Shown here: in pieces, positions 52,068-61,606 of the stretch
How positions within the stretch are numbered: the first letter of the stretch is position 1
Layout of the letters: each line of letters opens with the position of its first letter
From: an uncultured Bacillota bacterium
GTDB lineage: Bacteria > Bacillota_I > Bacilli_A > RFN20 > CAG-631
Reading direction: 5' to 3'
Assembly (NCBI GenBank): GCA_902491575.1
Contig: CABUID010000005.1
Span: forward strand, 1-64,000
Length of the DNA stretch: 64,000 nucleotides
Translations under genes and position numbers: made by a program
The notes under the pieces: model-generated
Database searches by the model: none
Seen by the model: the letters and a program-made list of their open reading frames with translations, nothing else
Told to the model about the DNA's origin: nothing

Positions 52068-53969
52068 ATGATACAGCAAAACTTAAAGAAAAAAATTAGA
52101 TATTATAAATATTTTGTCTATTTTATTATGGTAGCGATTGTTGGAAAATTATCTTATATTCAAATTATAAACTACCAGGAAATTAATGAAATGGCAAATG
52201 ATTCATGGGAAAGAAGCTTTCCACTAGAACCATCAAGAGGAATCATTTATGATGCAAATTTAAATGAAATTGCAACGAATCTTGCTTCTATGTCTATCTA
52301 TATTATCCCATCTCAAGTAAATGATTTAGAAGAATTAGCGAATAAATTGGCAAATGTTTTAGATACAAATAAAAGTACAATTTATCAAAAAATAAATAAA
52401 AAGACTTCTATTGTTAAACTTTTTCCAGAAGGGAAAAACATTTCGAATGATTTAGCAAAACAAATTAGTTCCTGGAATGAAAAGGGGCTATATTTAGTTT
52501 ATGATAATGAGAGGTATTACCCATATAATGAATTATTAGCTCATAGTATTGGTTTTGTTGGAATTGATAATCAAGGACTTGCTGGACTTGAAAGTAAATA
52601 TGACGAAATTTTAAAAGGTAAAAAAGGGGCTTTAAACTATAAATTGGATGCGAAAGGTGGCCTATTAAACGGCTATTCGAGTGAAATTGTTTCACCAGTT
52701 AATGGATTTAATATCCAATTGACTATCGATTTAAAAATACAGCAAATCATGGAAAGGGAATTAAAAAATGCTTATCAAAAATACAACGCAGAAAGCATTT
52801 ATGGAATCGCGATGGATCCAAATAATGGTGAAATATTAGCCATTGCTTCTTATCCATCTTTTGATTTAAATAATTATTCAAATTACGATCAAGAAATTTA
52901 TAATCGAAATCTTCCGGTTTGGAAATCCTATGAGCCAGGTTCAACTTTTAAAGTTTTTTCTTTTGCAGCCGCACTTGAAGAAAAGAAAATCGATATGTTT
53001 AAAGATACCTATTATGATGATGGAACAGAAGTTGTGGATGGTTTTACTATTAAATCTTGGAAAAAAGGTGGACATGGATTACAGACTTTTTTAGAAGTTT
53101 TAGAAAATTCTTCGAACCCTGGATTTGTTGAAATAAGTCGAAGATTAGGACGTGAAACATTATATAATTATGTTAAAAAATTTGGTTTTACAAAGAAAAC
53201 AAATGTTGATTTAGTCGGTGAATCCTCAGGAATTTTCTTTAAATTTGAGAATTATAATAACTTAGAAAATGCGACGACTTCATTCGGACAAGGAATTTCA
53301 GTGACACAAATACAAATGATTCGGGCATTTTGTAGCGTCATTAATGGCGGGACATTATATCGTCCTAAAATTACAAAATCAATCATGTTGCCATTTAATA
53401 ATGAAATTATTTATGAAGTGCCTACAATAATTGATGCAGAAAATATTATTTCCAAAGAAACGAGTGAGCAAATGCGTTATGCTTTAGAAAGCGTTGTAGC
53501 GCATGGCTCAGGTAGAAAAGCGTATATGGAAGGATATCGAGTTGGTGGAAAAACAGGAACGGCTCAAATCGCTGAAAATGGAGTTTATTTACAAGGACAA
53601 TATATTTTATCTTTTATGGGTGCACTTCCAATGAATAACCCGCAAATAGCTGTTTATGTATGTATGGAAAAACCTCATTCGTTAATTCAATATGGGGGAA
53701 CCATAGTAGGCCCTATCGTCAACAATATTTTTAATGATGTAGTGACTTATATGAATATTCCTCGACAAGATAATGAACTTGATTTTGAATATACTTGGAT
53801 GGATATTAAAACTTATCCTGTCGAAAATTATATCGGAAAAACGAAAAAAGAAATCAAATCGAGTCATTTTAAATTTGTATATATTGGTGATGGTGATAAG
53901 GTTATCTCACAACTTCCAGCACCTAATGAAAAAATTCAAGAAGGAAAAGAAGTTATATTATTTACATAA
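52068..53969 (+). CDS. Class B penicillin-binding protein, SpoVD/FtsI type
   Basis: This bitopic transpeptidase cross-links peptidoglycan together with a SEDS glycosyltransferase. The 633-residue product has an N-terminal membrane helix (about 14-33), the dimerisation domain with PSRGIIYDANLNEIATN, and the transpeptidase domain with Ser292 in EPGSTFKVF, SSN in ENSSNPG, and KTG at 495-497 (GGKTGTAQ). A single C-terminal PASTA domain (about 580-633) follows. B. subtilis SpoVD (646 residues) has one PASTA, whereas PBP2B has two, so this resembles SpoVD. It is the only class B PBP in this division cluster, so it may serve division as well. The ribosome binding site is weak. Confidence 0.9.
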   Translation: MIQQNLKKKIRYYKYFVYFIMVAIVGKLSYIQIINYQEINEMANDSWERSFPLEPSRGIIYDANLNEIATNLASMSIYIIPSQVNDLEELANKLANVLDTNKSTIYQKINKKTSIVKLFPEGKNISNDLAKQISSWNEKGLYLVYDNERYYPYNELLAHSIGFVGIDNQGLAGLESKYDEILKGKKGALNYKLDAKGGLLNGYSSEIVSPVNGFNIQLTIDLKIQQIMERELKNAYQKYNAESIYGIAMDPNNGEILAIASYPSFDLNNYSNYDQEIYNRNLPVWKSYEPGSTFKVFSFAAALEEKKIDMFKDTYYDDGTEVVDGFTIKSWKKGGHGLQTFLEVLENSSNPGFVEISRRLGRETLYNYVKKFGFTKKTNVDLVGESSGIFFKFENYNNLENATTSFGQGISVTQIQMIRAFCSVINGGTLYRPKITKSIMLPFNNEIIYEVPTIIDAENIISKETSEQMRYALESVVAHGSGRKAYMEGYRVGGKTGTAQIAENGVYLQGQYILSFMGALPMNNPQIAVYVCMEKPHSLIQYGGTIVGPIVNNIFNDVVTYMNIPRQDNELDFEYTWMDIKTYPVENYIGKTKKEIKSSHFKFVYIGDGDKVISQLPAPNEKIQEGKEVILFT

Positions 53970-53986
53970 TAGCTAAGAAAGGAATG

Positions 53987-55090
53987 ATGACCATTATTCA
54001 TTTAGAAAATGATCCTTTAAAAAGATATTTTAAATCTTTTGAATATAAAGAATTGTATCCTTTCGATAAGATTTTTGTAATTGGAATAACAGGAAGTTGT
54101 GGTAAAACATCTACTTCATTATATATTTATCATTTTTTAAAAAATCATCAAGTGGATGTTTGCTATATTGGCACACATAAAATTCTTTATAAAAACCTTC
54201 AACTTGATACTTCGAATACGACATTAGAAATCGATCAACTTTATGACTACTTCATAAAAAATTGTATTTTCCCGAAAATCATCGTTATGGAAGTTTCCTC
54301 ACATGGAATTAATTTGGCAAGAATTAATTGTTTTCATTTTCATCTTATCGGTCTTACAAATCTTGGTCAAGATCATCTTGATTTTCACTTAAATCAAAAA
54401 AACTATCATAATGTTAAAAAAGCTTTTTTAAATAACAATAGCCAACCTCAAAAAGTTTTTATCCCTTTAAAGTATAAAAGTAAAGAGTTTAAAAATTGCC
54501 AATATTATGAAGTGAATCAAGAAATGTTTGATCAAAAGAAACATTTACCTTATGATTATCAAAACTTGTACCTTGCTTATTTAATATTAAAAGAAATGAA
54601 ATACGATGAAAAAATGATAATTGAAGAATTAAATAATACACAATTATTAAACGGTAGAGGAGAAATTATTTATCATCATCAACAAAGAATTATCATTGAT
54701 TATGCTCATCAAGTGGAATCCTTTGAAGCAATTTTAAACAATCAAAACTTTAATAAAGTTGTCATTTTTGGTTGTGGTGGCAATCGTGAAAAACAAAAAA
54801 GAATGATTATGGGAAAAATAGCAGAAAAATACTGCAAATACGTCATTATCACGGAAGACAACTCAAGAAATGAAGATTTGATGGATATCATTCATGATAT
54901 CACATCACAAATGAGTAATTATACAATCATTAAAGATCGTCAAGAAGCCATCCGATATGCTTTAAATAATTATAAAGATATCGATATTTATATTCTTGGA
55001 AAAGGGGATGAAGAATTTATTGAAAAAAATCATCAAAAAATATATTTTAATGATAAAAAAGAAGTCCTAAAAATCATAATGAAAAGATAA
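53987..55090 (+). CDS. murE: Compact MurE-type Mur ligase
   Basis: MurE adds the third amino acid to UDP-MurNAc-L-Ala-D-Glu. The central ATP domain is clear (GITGSCGKTSTSL, VMEVSSHGINLAR, LTNLGQDHLDFH), and the C-terminal domain has IIDYAHQVESFEA, IFGCGGNREKQKR and TEDNSRNED. The last is at the place of the DNPR motif that selects meso-diaminopimelate. At 367 residues it is about 120 shorter than usual and lacks the whole N-terminal UDP-binding domain; the P-loop starts near residue 36. AAGAAAGGA lies tight against the ATG pair at 53984/53987. It probably remains active because the gene is in place and uninterrupted. Confidence 0.82.
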   Translation: MTIIHLENDPLKRYFKSFEYKELYPFDKIFVIGITGSCGKTSTSLYIYHFLKNHQVDVCYIGTHKILYKNLQLDTSNTTLEIDQLYDYFIKNCIFPKIIVMEVSSHGINLARINCFHFHLIGLTNLGQDHLDFHLNQKNYHNVKKAFLNNNSQPQKVFIPLKYKSKEFKNCQYYEVNQEMFDQKKHLPYDYQNLYLAYLILKEMKYDEKMIIEELNNTQLLNGRGEIIYHHQQRIIIDYAHQVESFEAILNNQNFNKVVIFGCGGNREKQKRMIMGKIAEKYCKYVIITEDNSRNEDLMDIIHDITSQMSNYTIIKDRQEAIRYALNNYKDIDIYILGKGDEEFIEKNHQKIYFNDKKEVLKIIMKR

Positions 55091-55094
55091 ATAA

Positions 55095-55134
55095 AAAATA
55101 AGATTATTTGATTAAATAAAATCTTATTTTTTTT
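55095..55134 (+). terminator. Terminator between murE and mraY
   Basis: AAAATAAGATT pairs with AATCTTATTTT around a 14-base loop and runs into T residues. It divides the cell-wall cluster; no good promoter is visible in the 60 bases before mraY. Confidence 0.8.
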
Positions 55135-55196
55135 ATAATTTTAAAAAAAATCATTGAATGAGAACGTTTTGCATATCATTTAAAGAGAGTGGTAAT

Positions 55197-56153
55197 ATGA
55201 ATGATTTTATTAAATTAATATTATGTTTAATCGTTTCTTTTTTATTCTCGTTTCTTTTTTGCAAGATTCATTTAAAATTTTTTAAATCTACTCCAAAGGA
55301 TCAAGAAGAAGTTAAAGCACTTCATCCACACCATCAATTTAAAAGTTGTGGCGGAATCGATTTTATTTTATCAACATTAATTACTTTTATACTTTTTAAT
55401 TTCAAAAATTCAAATCATAAATCCTTTTTCCTCCTTATTTTTACTGCTTTGTATTTTGCTTTAATTGGATGGATTGATGATTTAATTAAAATCAAAGCGA
55501 AAGATAATAAAGGGTTGAGTGCTCTATTACGGATTATTTTAGAATTGATAGGAGCCATTATTATTGTAGAAATAACCTCGATTGAACTTATTGAATTTAT
55601 ACGTGTAAAAGAAATTTATATTTACATTGGATCTTTTGCTTTAATCTATGCTGTATTTTGCATTTTAGGAACTTGTAATGCCATTAATCTTACCGATGGG
55701 TTAGATGGACTTGTAACCATTACTTATTTATTAGCTGTTACTCCTTTCGTTTATATTTCTATCCGTCAAGGAAACTTTATTGTGTGTTCATTTTTGATTT
55801 CGTTGATTGGTTCTTTACTGGCTTATCTTTGTTTTAATTTTAATCCAAGTAAACTCATCATGGGTGATGTAGGTTCTTTATCTTTAGGTGCATTATTAGC
55901 AGTAAGTGCCATTATTTTAAATTCTGAAATCCTTCTTTTAATTTCAGGAGGAATTTACATTATAGAAGCATTATCCGTAATATTACAAGTCAGTTATTTT
56001 AAACTAACAAAAGGGAAAAGAATATTTAAGATGACACCATTACATTATCATTTTATAAAAAAAGGAATGAAAGATACGAATGTGGTCTTACTCTTTACAG
56101 TATTTGGGATTATCTTATCTATTTTAGCAACGATAATAGGGGTGATTATATGA
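55197..56153 (+). CDS. mraY: Phospho-N-acetylmuramoyl-pentapeptide transferase
   Basis: This polytopic membrane enzyme moves phospho-MurNAc-pentapeptide onto undecaprenyl phosphate to form lipid I. The 318-residue product has about ten hydrophobic segments and the family motifs GWIDDLIKIKAKDNKGLS, CNAINLTDGLDGL, FNFNPSKLIMGDVGSLSLGA, and MTPLHYHFIKKG. The usual N-terminal PTMGG stretch is weakly kept as KSCGGIDF. The ATG at 55197 has GAGAGTGG upstream; an ATG 39 bases earlier has no site. murF, normally before mraY, is missing. murD overlaps its stop as ATGA. Confidence 0.95.
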   Translation: MNDFIKLILCLIVSFLFSFLFCKIHLKFFKSTPKDQEEVKALHPHHQFKSCGGIDFILSTLITFILFNFKNSNHKSFFLLIFTALYFALIGWIDDLIKIKAKDNKGLSALLRIILELIGAIIIVEITSIELIEFIRVKEIYIYIGSFALIYAVFCILGTCNAINLTDGLDGLVTITYLLAVTPFVYISIRQGNFIVCSFLISLIGSLLAYLCFNFNPSKLIMGDVGSLSLGALLAVSAIILNSEILLLISGGIYIIEALSVILQVSYFKLTKGKRIFKMTPLHYHFIKKGMKDTNVVLLFTVFGIILSILATIIGVII

Positions 56154-57364
56154 AATTCTTACTACTTGGAAAAGGCGAAAGTATTGAAGCCATAAAAAAA
56201 TATTTAAAATATCAAGATGTAGAGTATATTCAAGCTGTCTTTGATTTTGAATATAGTTCAAAATATCTTTTAATTGATGATAATTTGCTTCATCTGGATG
56301 ATATTGATTATGCCATTAAAAGTCCAGGAATTAGTGAAACAAATAAAATGTATTTAAAATTATCCAAAAAATTTAAATTTATCAGTGAAATCGATTTATT
56401 AAGTATTTTTAGAGAAAAAGTGAAGACGATTGTTGTAACGGGAAGCAACGGGAAAACTACTTTTGTAAGTATGTTACACTATCTTTTTAAACAAGCAAAA
56501 ATAAAATCGATTGCCGCAGGTAATTCGTTTAAGCCGTTAACATCTTATTATAAACAGTTTAATAAAATTGATTATTTAATCCTTGAACAATCCTCTTTTC
56601 AACTTCACGATTTAAGGTTTTATCATCCTTTTATCTCCATCATTTTAAATCTACAAGATAATCATTTAGATCATTCCTATTCGCTAAGATCTTACTTTGA
56701 AAATAAGAAGAATATTTATAGATATCAAAATAAAAATGATTATTTTATTTATGATTTAAATAACACTAATTTAAAAACAGTTCATAGCAATGCGAATATT
56801 ATTGACTTACTTTCTTATCCGAATATTGATAAAATTAAACCTTCTTTGCAAAAATATCAAATGAATTTCAATTATATCTATACTATTTTTAAAATTTTAT
56901 CTATTCCTATCGAATTAATAGAAAAAGTTAATCATTTTGAAACATTACCTTATCGTGAGGAAATGATTCAAATGAAAGATGTTACGTTTATTAATGATTC
57001 AAAATCAACCAGTGTAGATGCCACACTTTTTGCACTTTCACATATTGAAAATTTAAAAAAGTGTATTTTAATTATCGGTGGAAAAGATAAACATTCTTCT
57101 TTAGAAAGAATCAAAAATATAAAAGTTCGTTATATTCTTTGCTATGGTGAAATTGTCCAGAAAGCAACGAGTCAAATACCAGGAATCATTCCTTGTAAAT
57201 CATTGAATGAAGCTTTTCAAATTGCTTGTGACATTTTAATGGATCATAAAATAGTACTTTTTAGTCCTGCAACTTCTAGTCATGATCAATACTCTTCTTT
57301 TATAGAAAGAGGCAAACATTTTAATAAGTTGGTGAAAAACTATGAAAAAAATAGAAAAGATTGA
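56150..57364 (+). CDS. murD: UDP-N-acetylmuramoylalanine-D-glutamate ligase
   Basis: MurD adds D-glutamate to UDP-MurNAc-L-Ala in the cytoplasm. The 404-residue product shows the N-terminal domain with DYAIKSPGISE, the P-loop TIVVTGSNGKTTFV, LEQSSFQLHDL, LNLQDNHLDHS, INDSKSTSVDATLFAL, ILIIGGKDKHSSL, and LFSPATSSHDQYSSFIERG. It is about 40 residues shorter than the Bacillus enzyme. It starts as ATGA on the mraY stop, and ftsW starts 23 bases before its end. Confidence 0.95.
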   Translation: MKFLLLGKGESIEAIKKYLKYQDVEYIQAVFDFEYSSKYLLIDDNLLHLDDIDYAIKSPGISETNKMYLKLSKKFKFISEIDLLSIFREKVKTIVVTGSNGKTTFVSMLHYLFKQAKIKSIAAGNSFKPLTSYYKQFNKIDYLILEQSSFQLHDLRFYHPFISIILNLQDNHLDHSYSLRSYFENKKNIYRYQNKNDYFIYDLNNTNLKTVHSNANIIDLLSYPNIDKIKPSLQKYQMNFNYIYTIFKILSIPIELIEKVNHFETLPYREEMIQMKDVTFINDSKSTSVDATLFALSHIENLKKCILIIGGKDKHSSLERIKNIKVRYILCYGEIVQKATSQIPGIIPCKSLNEAFQIACDILMDHKIVLFSPATSSHDQYSSFIERGKHFNKLVKNYEKNRKD

Positions 57365-58463
57365 TAAAAATAACCTTATTATTTTCATCTCATTAAGTTT
57401 GATACTTATCATTGGATTATTTATGGTTTATTCATCGAGTTCGATATGGGCTAATTATTATTTCAATGATAAATTTTATTATTTTAAAAGACAAAGTATC
57501 TTTGTTTTCATTGGTCTTATCTTAATGGTGGGTTTATATAAAATTAAATTATCCTTTTTAAGAAAACATACCCTTCTTTTATTGTCGATAGGTTTTTTAT
57601 CCTTAATACTCGTTATAATCCCTGGATTAGGGAGTCAAATAAACGGTTCTAGAAGTTGGTTTAAAATTGGCTCATTTTTACTGCAACCAGCAGAGATTTT
57701 TAAATTGATTATCGTATTGTATATGGCTGATCGTTTAGATCGTTACTATGAAAATACAAAACAGTTTTTTAAAACAGTTGTTGTTTTATTACTTCCAGGT
57801 GTTCTTGGTTTTGCCCTTATCATGCTCCAGCCTGATTTTGGAACAGGAATTGTAATGCTTGGTTCTATTTTAATGATGTGCATTTTATCAAAAAATAAAT
57901 TCAAAAATTATTTGATTTTAATGGGAAGTGCTGTCATTGCTTTTGCCATATTAATCGTTAGCAGTGCCTACCGAAGTGAAAGAATACTTGCATTTATTAA
58001 CCCATATTCTGATCCTTTAGGTAGTGGTTTTCAAACCATTCAATCCATGTATGCTATTGGTCCTGGAGGTATTTTAGGAAAGGGAATCGACTCTTCTTAT
58101 CAAAAATATTTTTATTTACCAGAACCACAAACGGATTTTATATTTGCAATTTTTGCAGAAGATTTTGGCTTTATAGGTTGTATTTTATTGATTGGCTTAT
58201 ATACAATTTTAATCTATGGCATGCTCAATAAAGCCAAAGATGAAAAAACAACTTATAAAAGTTTTTTAGATATAGGTATAGCTTCTTTAATCATCATTCA
58301 AGTTTGTATCAATTTATGTGTGGTAGTAGGATTGATTCCCGTTACTGGAATTACTTTACCTTTTATGAGTTATGGAGGAAGTAGTATAACTATGTTACTT
58401 GCAGGGATGGGATTATTATTAAACAAAGGAGAAGATATTGATGAAAGTAGTTTTATCAGGTAG
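57342..58463 (+). CDS. ftsW: SEDS glycosyltransferase FtsW/SpoVE
   Basis: This ten-helix SEDS protein polymerises lipid II with a class B PBP. The 373-residue product has the signatures GSRSWFKIGSFLLQPAEIFK, LMLQPDFGTGIVM, and the C-terminal LPFMSYGGSS. The position between murD and murG is that of SpoVE in B. subtilis and FtsW elsewhere. With the SpoVD-like PBP at the head of the cluster it may act in division, in spore cortex synthesis, or both. It overlaps both neighbours by 23 bases. Confidence 0.93.
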   Translation: MKKIEKIDKNNLIIFISLSLILIIGLFMVYSSSSIWANYYFNDKFYYFKRQSIFVFIGLILMVGLYKIKLSFLRKHTLLLLSIGFLSLILVIIPGLGSQINGSRSWFKIGSFLLQPAEIFKLIIVLYMADRLDRYYENTKQFFKTVVVLLLPGVLGFALIMLQPDFGTGIVMLGSILMMCILSKNKFKNYLILMGSAVIAFAILIVSSAYRSERILAFINPYSDPLGSGFQTIQSMYAIGPGGILGKGIDSSYQKYFYLPEPQTDFIFAIFAEDFGFIGCILLIGLYTILIYGMLNKAKDEKTTYKSFLDIGIASLIIIQVCINLCVVVGLIPVTGITLPFMSYGGSSITMLLAGMGLLLNKGEDIDESSFIR

Positions 58464-59412
58464 TGGAAGTGGAGGGCATATTTACCCTTGTATTGCATTA
58501 TATAAAGAATTAAAAAAAGAGCATCAAGTGATTCTTCTTATTTTTAAGGAAATCGATAAAAAAATATACGATATGAATCATCTTGCTTATCATTATATTG
58601 ATAATCAACTATCTAATTTAGAAAAAATAAAAAAAATAAGAAAAATATTAAAAGATGAAAAAATTGATAAAGCCATCACTTTTGGTGGAAAGAACTCTGT
58701 TTTTATTCATTTAGTATGTAAAATAGAACATATTGATTCTTATATTTTTGAACAAAATGCCGTGATGGGAAAAGCCAATCAATTAAATTATTTTCTATGT
58801 AAAAAAATGTTTAGCAATTTTCCATTAAATAAGAAAAAAGAAATAAATGTAGGTAATCCCAATGCGATATCTTTAAAAAGTGATAAGGGTAAAAAACTTT
58901 TCAATAATCAAAAAATTACTTTATTATTCACGATGGGTTCATTAGGCTCAGAAACGGTGAATAAAGTTATTGAACAATATATCTTAAATAATAATGATTA
59001 TAATATAATTTACATTAGTGGTTCCAATGTAAAAAGTAAAATTAAAGAAAGTGAACTTGTGAAAGTGTATTCATTTTATAATCCATTAAGCGATTTAATT
59101 CGTTCCTCTGATTTAATCATTAGTCGTGCCGGGGCGTCCACTTTATCTGAAATCATTGCTTTAAATAAGCCTTCTATTATCATTCCAAGTCCTTATGTGG
59201 CCAATAATCATCAATATAAAAATGCGAAAAAGATTTATCAAAATAAGGCTTGTGAAATGATTCTTGAAAAAGAATTAAATTTGACACAATTAACATTGAA
59301 AATTCGCAATTTGACTACTAATGAAAATGCCTATAATGAAATGAAAAATAACTTAAAGAAATTTGAAAATAAAGATTCTTTTGAAAAAATTAAGGATGAA
59401 ATTTTTAAATGA
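58441..59412 (+). CDS. murG: UDP-GlcNAc:lipid I N-acetylglucosaminyltransferase
   Basis: MurG makes lipid II at the inner face of the membrane. The 323-residue product is about 40 shorter than typical. It has the glycine loop SGSGSGGHIYPCIALYKEL, the second-domain glycine stretch TMGSLGSETVN, and the donor-sugar site region IISRAGASTLSEIIALNKPS with NNHQYKNA. AAAGGAGAAG precedes the ATG at 58441. murB starts on its stop as ATGA. Confidence 0.93.
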   Translation: MKVVLSGSGSGGHIYPCIALYKELKKEHQVILLIFKEIDKKIYDMNHLAYHYIDNQLSNLEKIKKIRKILKDEKIDKAITFGGKNSVFIHLVCKIEHIDSYIFEQNAVMGKANQLNYFLCKKMFSNFPLNKKKEINVGNPNAISLKSDKGKKLFNNQKITLLFTMGSLGSETVNKVIEQYILNNNDYNIIYISGSNVKSKIKESELVKVYSFYNPLSDLIRSSDLIISRAGASTLSEIIALNKPSIIIPSPYVANNHQYKNAKKIYQNKACEMILEKELNLTQLTLKIRNLTTNENAYNEMKNNLKKFENKDSFEKIKDEIFK

Positions 59413-60266
59413 TTATCTATCAAAATATATCTTTTAAACCCTTTAATACATTGCATGTAAACAATGAAATAAAATGGCTGTTTCAAATTGAAAACATGCA
59501 AGAAGTTTTCATTTTAGTCTATCTTTTTCACTATTTTCATATTCCATATCATATTATTGGAAACGCCAGTAAAGTTTTATTTAAAAATCAAATTGTTGAC
59601 AAGCCTATTATAATGATAAGGAATTGTCCAGAAATAAAAAATTATAAGAATCAAATTCTAGTTTCTGCTGCTACTCCTATACGTTATCTTATCGTCGAAA
59701 TGGCAAAGAAAAATCAAGGTGGTTTTGAAAACTTATATGCCATACCAGCGAGTATGGGTGGACTTGTAACTATGAATGCGGGGGATAAGTTATCTTGCAT
59801 TGGTGATTTTGTAGAAAAAGTAATTTGTTTAGATAAAAATGCAAAACTATGTGTCATTCCTCAAAAAGAATGCCAGTTTTCTTATCGAAATTCGTGTTTT
59901 AAAAATCAAGAATATATCATTTTATATGTTTTATTAAACTATCAAGTGAAAGATAAAAAAATGATATTTAATCAAATAAGAGAAACTTTAAAGTATAGAA
60001 TAGCGCATCAAGACTTTTTATCCTTTACTTGTGGCTCCTTATTTAAAAATTTTGAGAAAAAAAGTGCCTATCAATTGATTAATGACGCTCAAGCAAATGA
60101 TTTAGAAGTAAACGATGCATGTTTGTCAAAAAAACATTCTAATTTTTTAATTAATCGTAATAATGCTACATGTGAAGATATTCTTCAACTTATTCAATCT
60201 ATACAAAAAAAAGTCTATGCCCATTCACAATATCAATTGCAACTTGAACTCAATATTTTAGAATAA
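59409..60266 (+). CDS. murB: UDP-N-acetylenolpyruvoylglucosamine reductase
   Basis: This FAD enzyme reduces the enolpyruvyl group to give UDP-MurNAc. The 285-residue product shows the N-terminal ISFKPFNTLHV, the FAD-binding GNASKVLF and GGFENLYAIPASMGGLVTMNAG, FSYRNSCF, the catalytic serine region FTCGSLFKNF, and LSKKHSNFLINRNNA. Several glycines of the FAD loop are changed (PASMGG for PGTVGG). No divIB/ftsQ follows, unlike Bacillus. An 87-base gap with a promoter separates it from ftsA. Confidence 0.92.
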   Translation: MIIYQNISFKPFNTLHVNNEIKWLFQIENMQEVFILVYLFHYFHIPYHIIGNASKVLFKNQIVDKPIIMIRNCPEIKNYKNQILVSAATPIRYLIVEMAKKNQGGFENLYAIPASMGGLVTMNAGDKLSCIGDFVEKVICLDKNAKLCVIPQKECQFSYRNSCFKNQEYIILYVLLNYQVKDKKMIFNQIRETLKYRIAHQDFLSFTCGSLFKNFEKKSAYQLINDAQANDLEVNDACLSKKHSNFLINRNNATCEDILQLIQSIQKKVYAHSQYQLQLELNILE

Positions 60267-60323
60267 AGGATAATTTCTAAAATAATATTTTATAAATTAC
60301 TTATGGAAAAATACATCTTCTCT

Positions 60324-60332
60324 TGATATAAT
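60324..60332 (+). promoter_or_regulatory. Extended -10 promoter of ftsAZ
   Basis: TGA is followed directly by a perfect TATAAT at 60327-60332. The -35 region is weak. It lies about 20 bases before the ftsA-like start. Confidence 0.55.
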
Positions 60333-60353
60333 ATTGAAGTAGAGGATATAGTT

Positions 60354-61595
60354 ATGGAAAAGAATTATTTTGGAGCAATTGAATTCGGTGCATTATATAC
60401 ACTTGTCGTGATTATTAGTTATCATGATACCCAAATCGATGTGGTCGCATCTTGTAAATTTCCGTCGGAAGGATTTTATGATGGAAAAATCACCGATGAA
60501 GAGGCTTTTTCATCTTCTTTATCTTCAATCGTTCAAGAAATCAATGATAAGTATAAAATTCATTTCGATGAAGTGATTTTAGTATTACCGAATAATCAAC
60601 ATAAAATATACTCCGCCACTGTAAGTAATAAAGTCTTAACGGAAAGGCAAATTATTGGGAAATCTCAAATCGATGCGATTCAAGTTCAAATTCGTAATGC
60701 TAAGGTCAATGATGATGAAATATTGGTAGAAGAAGTTCCTACTTTATTTGCTTTGGATAATGATCGAGTATTGCGTAGCGCTCCTATCCATTATCAATCG
60801 AGCATTTTAACCATAAAAAGTAATGTGCACACTTTACCTAAAAACATGGTGATGAGTATTACCAATGCTTTAAAAAAGCAAAATATAGATGTACTTGGAC
60901 AATTTTTAAATTGTGGTTGTGGTGCCATTGTTACTTCTAATAATTACGAATTGGAAAATGAATGTGTACATATCAATATCGGTCAAGAAGTTACAACCAT
61001 TAGTATTTTTACAAAAAGTTTATTAATTAAATCCTGTAAAATTAATTTTGGTGTAGAATCACTGATTGCTTATCTAGCAGATATTTTAAAAATTGATATG
61101 AAAAAATCAACTGAACTTTTTGAATCTTATTTTATTGCTAATATTGAACATGCTTCGGATGTCATTTTTGATGAGGATTTAAATCTATCAGAAAAAAGAA
61201 TTAGTGGAATTGTTTTAAATCAAGTTTATATAGGCTTTAACCAAATTATGGAAGCCATCAAAAAGATAACTGCCGAATGCCATTTTACAGATGATCATTT
61301 TTATTTATTAACCGGTTGGTTAAATGATTATGATTATTTTGTAGAAGAATTTGAAAAAGCGGTTCATCGTAAAGTAAAAGAAGGCGTCATTGATGTGATT
61401 GGACTAAATATGCAAGCTTATGTAAATTGTTATGGTGCTTTACAATTATTCATTCAACGAAATAAATCTTACATTACAAAAAGATTTGAAAATGAAGAAA
61501 GTATTGATGTTCAAAAAATTGTTGAGCAAAAAGCAACATCAGAAGAAGAAAAAACCATCAGTAATAGTAGATTTAAAGATATTTTTGAGGATTAA
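60354..61595 (+). CDS. ftsA: Divergent FtsA-like actin-fold protein
   Basis: FtsA tethers FtsZ filaments to the membrane. This 413-residue protein sits directly before ftsZ and keeps the general FtsA layout: an N-terminal phosphate-1 strand (AIEFGALYTLVVI), a 1C-like region, and the second actin half. The usual phosphate-2 loop (IGGGTT) reads INIGQEVTTISIF, and the adenosine loop (TGGG) reads LLTGWLNDYD, so ATP binding may be weak or lost. The C-terminal tail ends in SRFKDIFED, a short possible amphipathic anchor. AGAGGA precedes the ATG. The call rests on position, length and partial motifs. Confidence 0.8.
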   Translation: MEKNYFGAIEFGALYTLVVIISYHDTQIDVVASCKFPSEGFYDGKITDEEAFSSSLSSIVQEINDKYKIHFDEVILVLPNNQHKIYSATVSNKVLTERQIIGKSQIDAIQVQIRNAKVNDDEILVEEVPTLFALDNDRVLRSAPIHYQSSILTIKSNVHTLPKNMVMSITNALKKQNIDVLGQFLNCGCGAIVTSNNYELENECVHINIGQEVTTISIFTKSLLIKSCKINFGVESLIAYLADILKIDMKKSTELFESYFIANIEHASDVIFDEDLNLSEKRISGIVLNQVYIGFNQIMEAIKKITAECHFTDDHFYLLTGWLNDYDYFVEEFEKAVHRKVKEGVIDVIGLNMQAYVNCYGALQLFIQRNKSYITKRFENEESIDVQKIVEQKATSEEEKTISNSRFKDIFED

Positions 61596-61606
61596 GGAGG
61601 GAGAAT

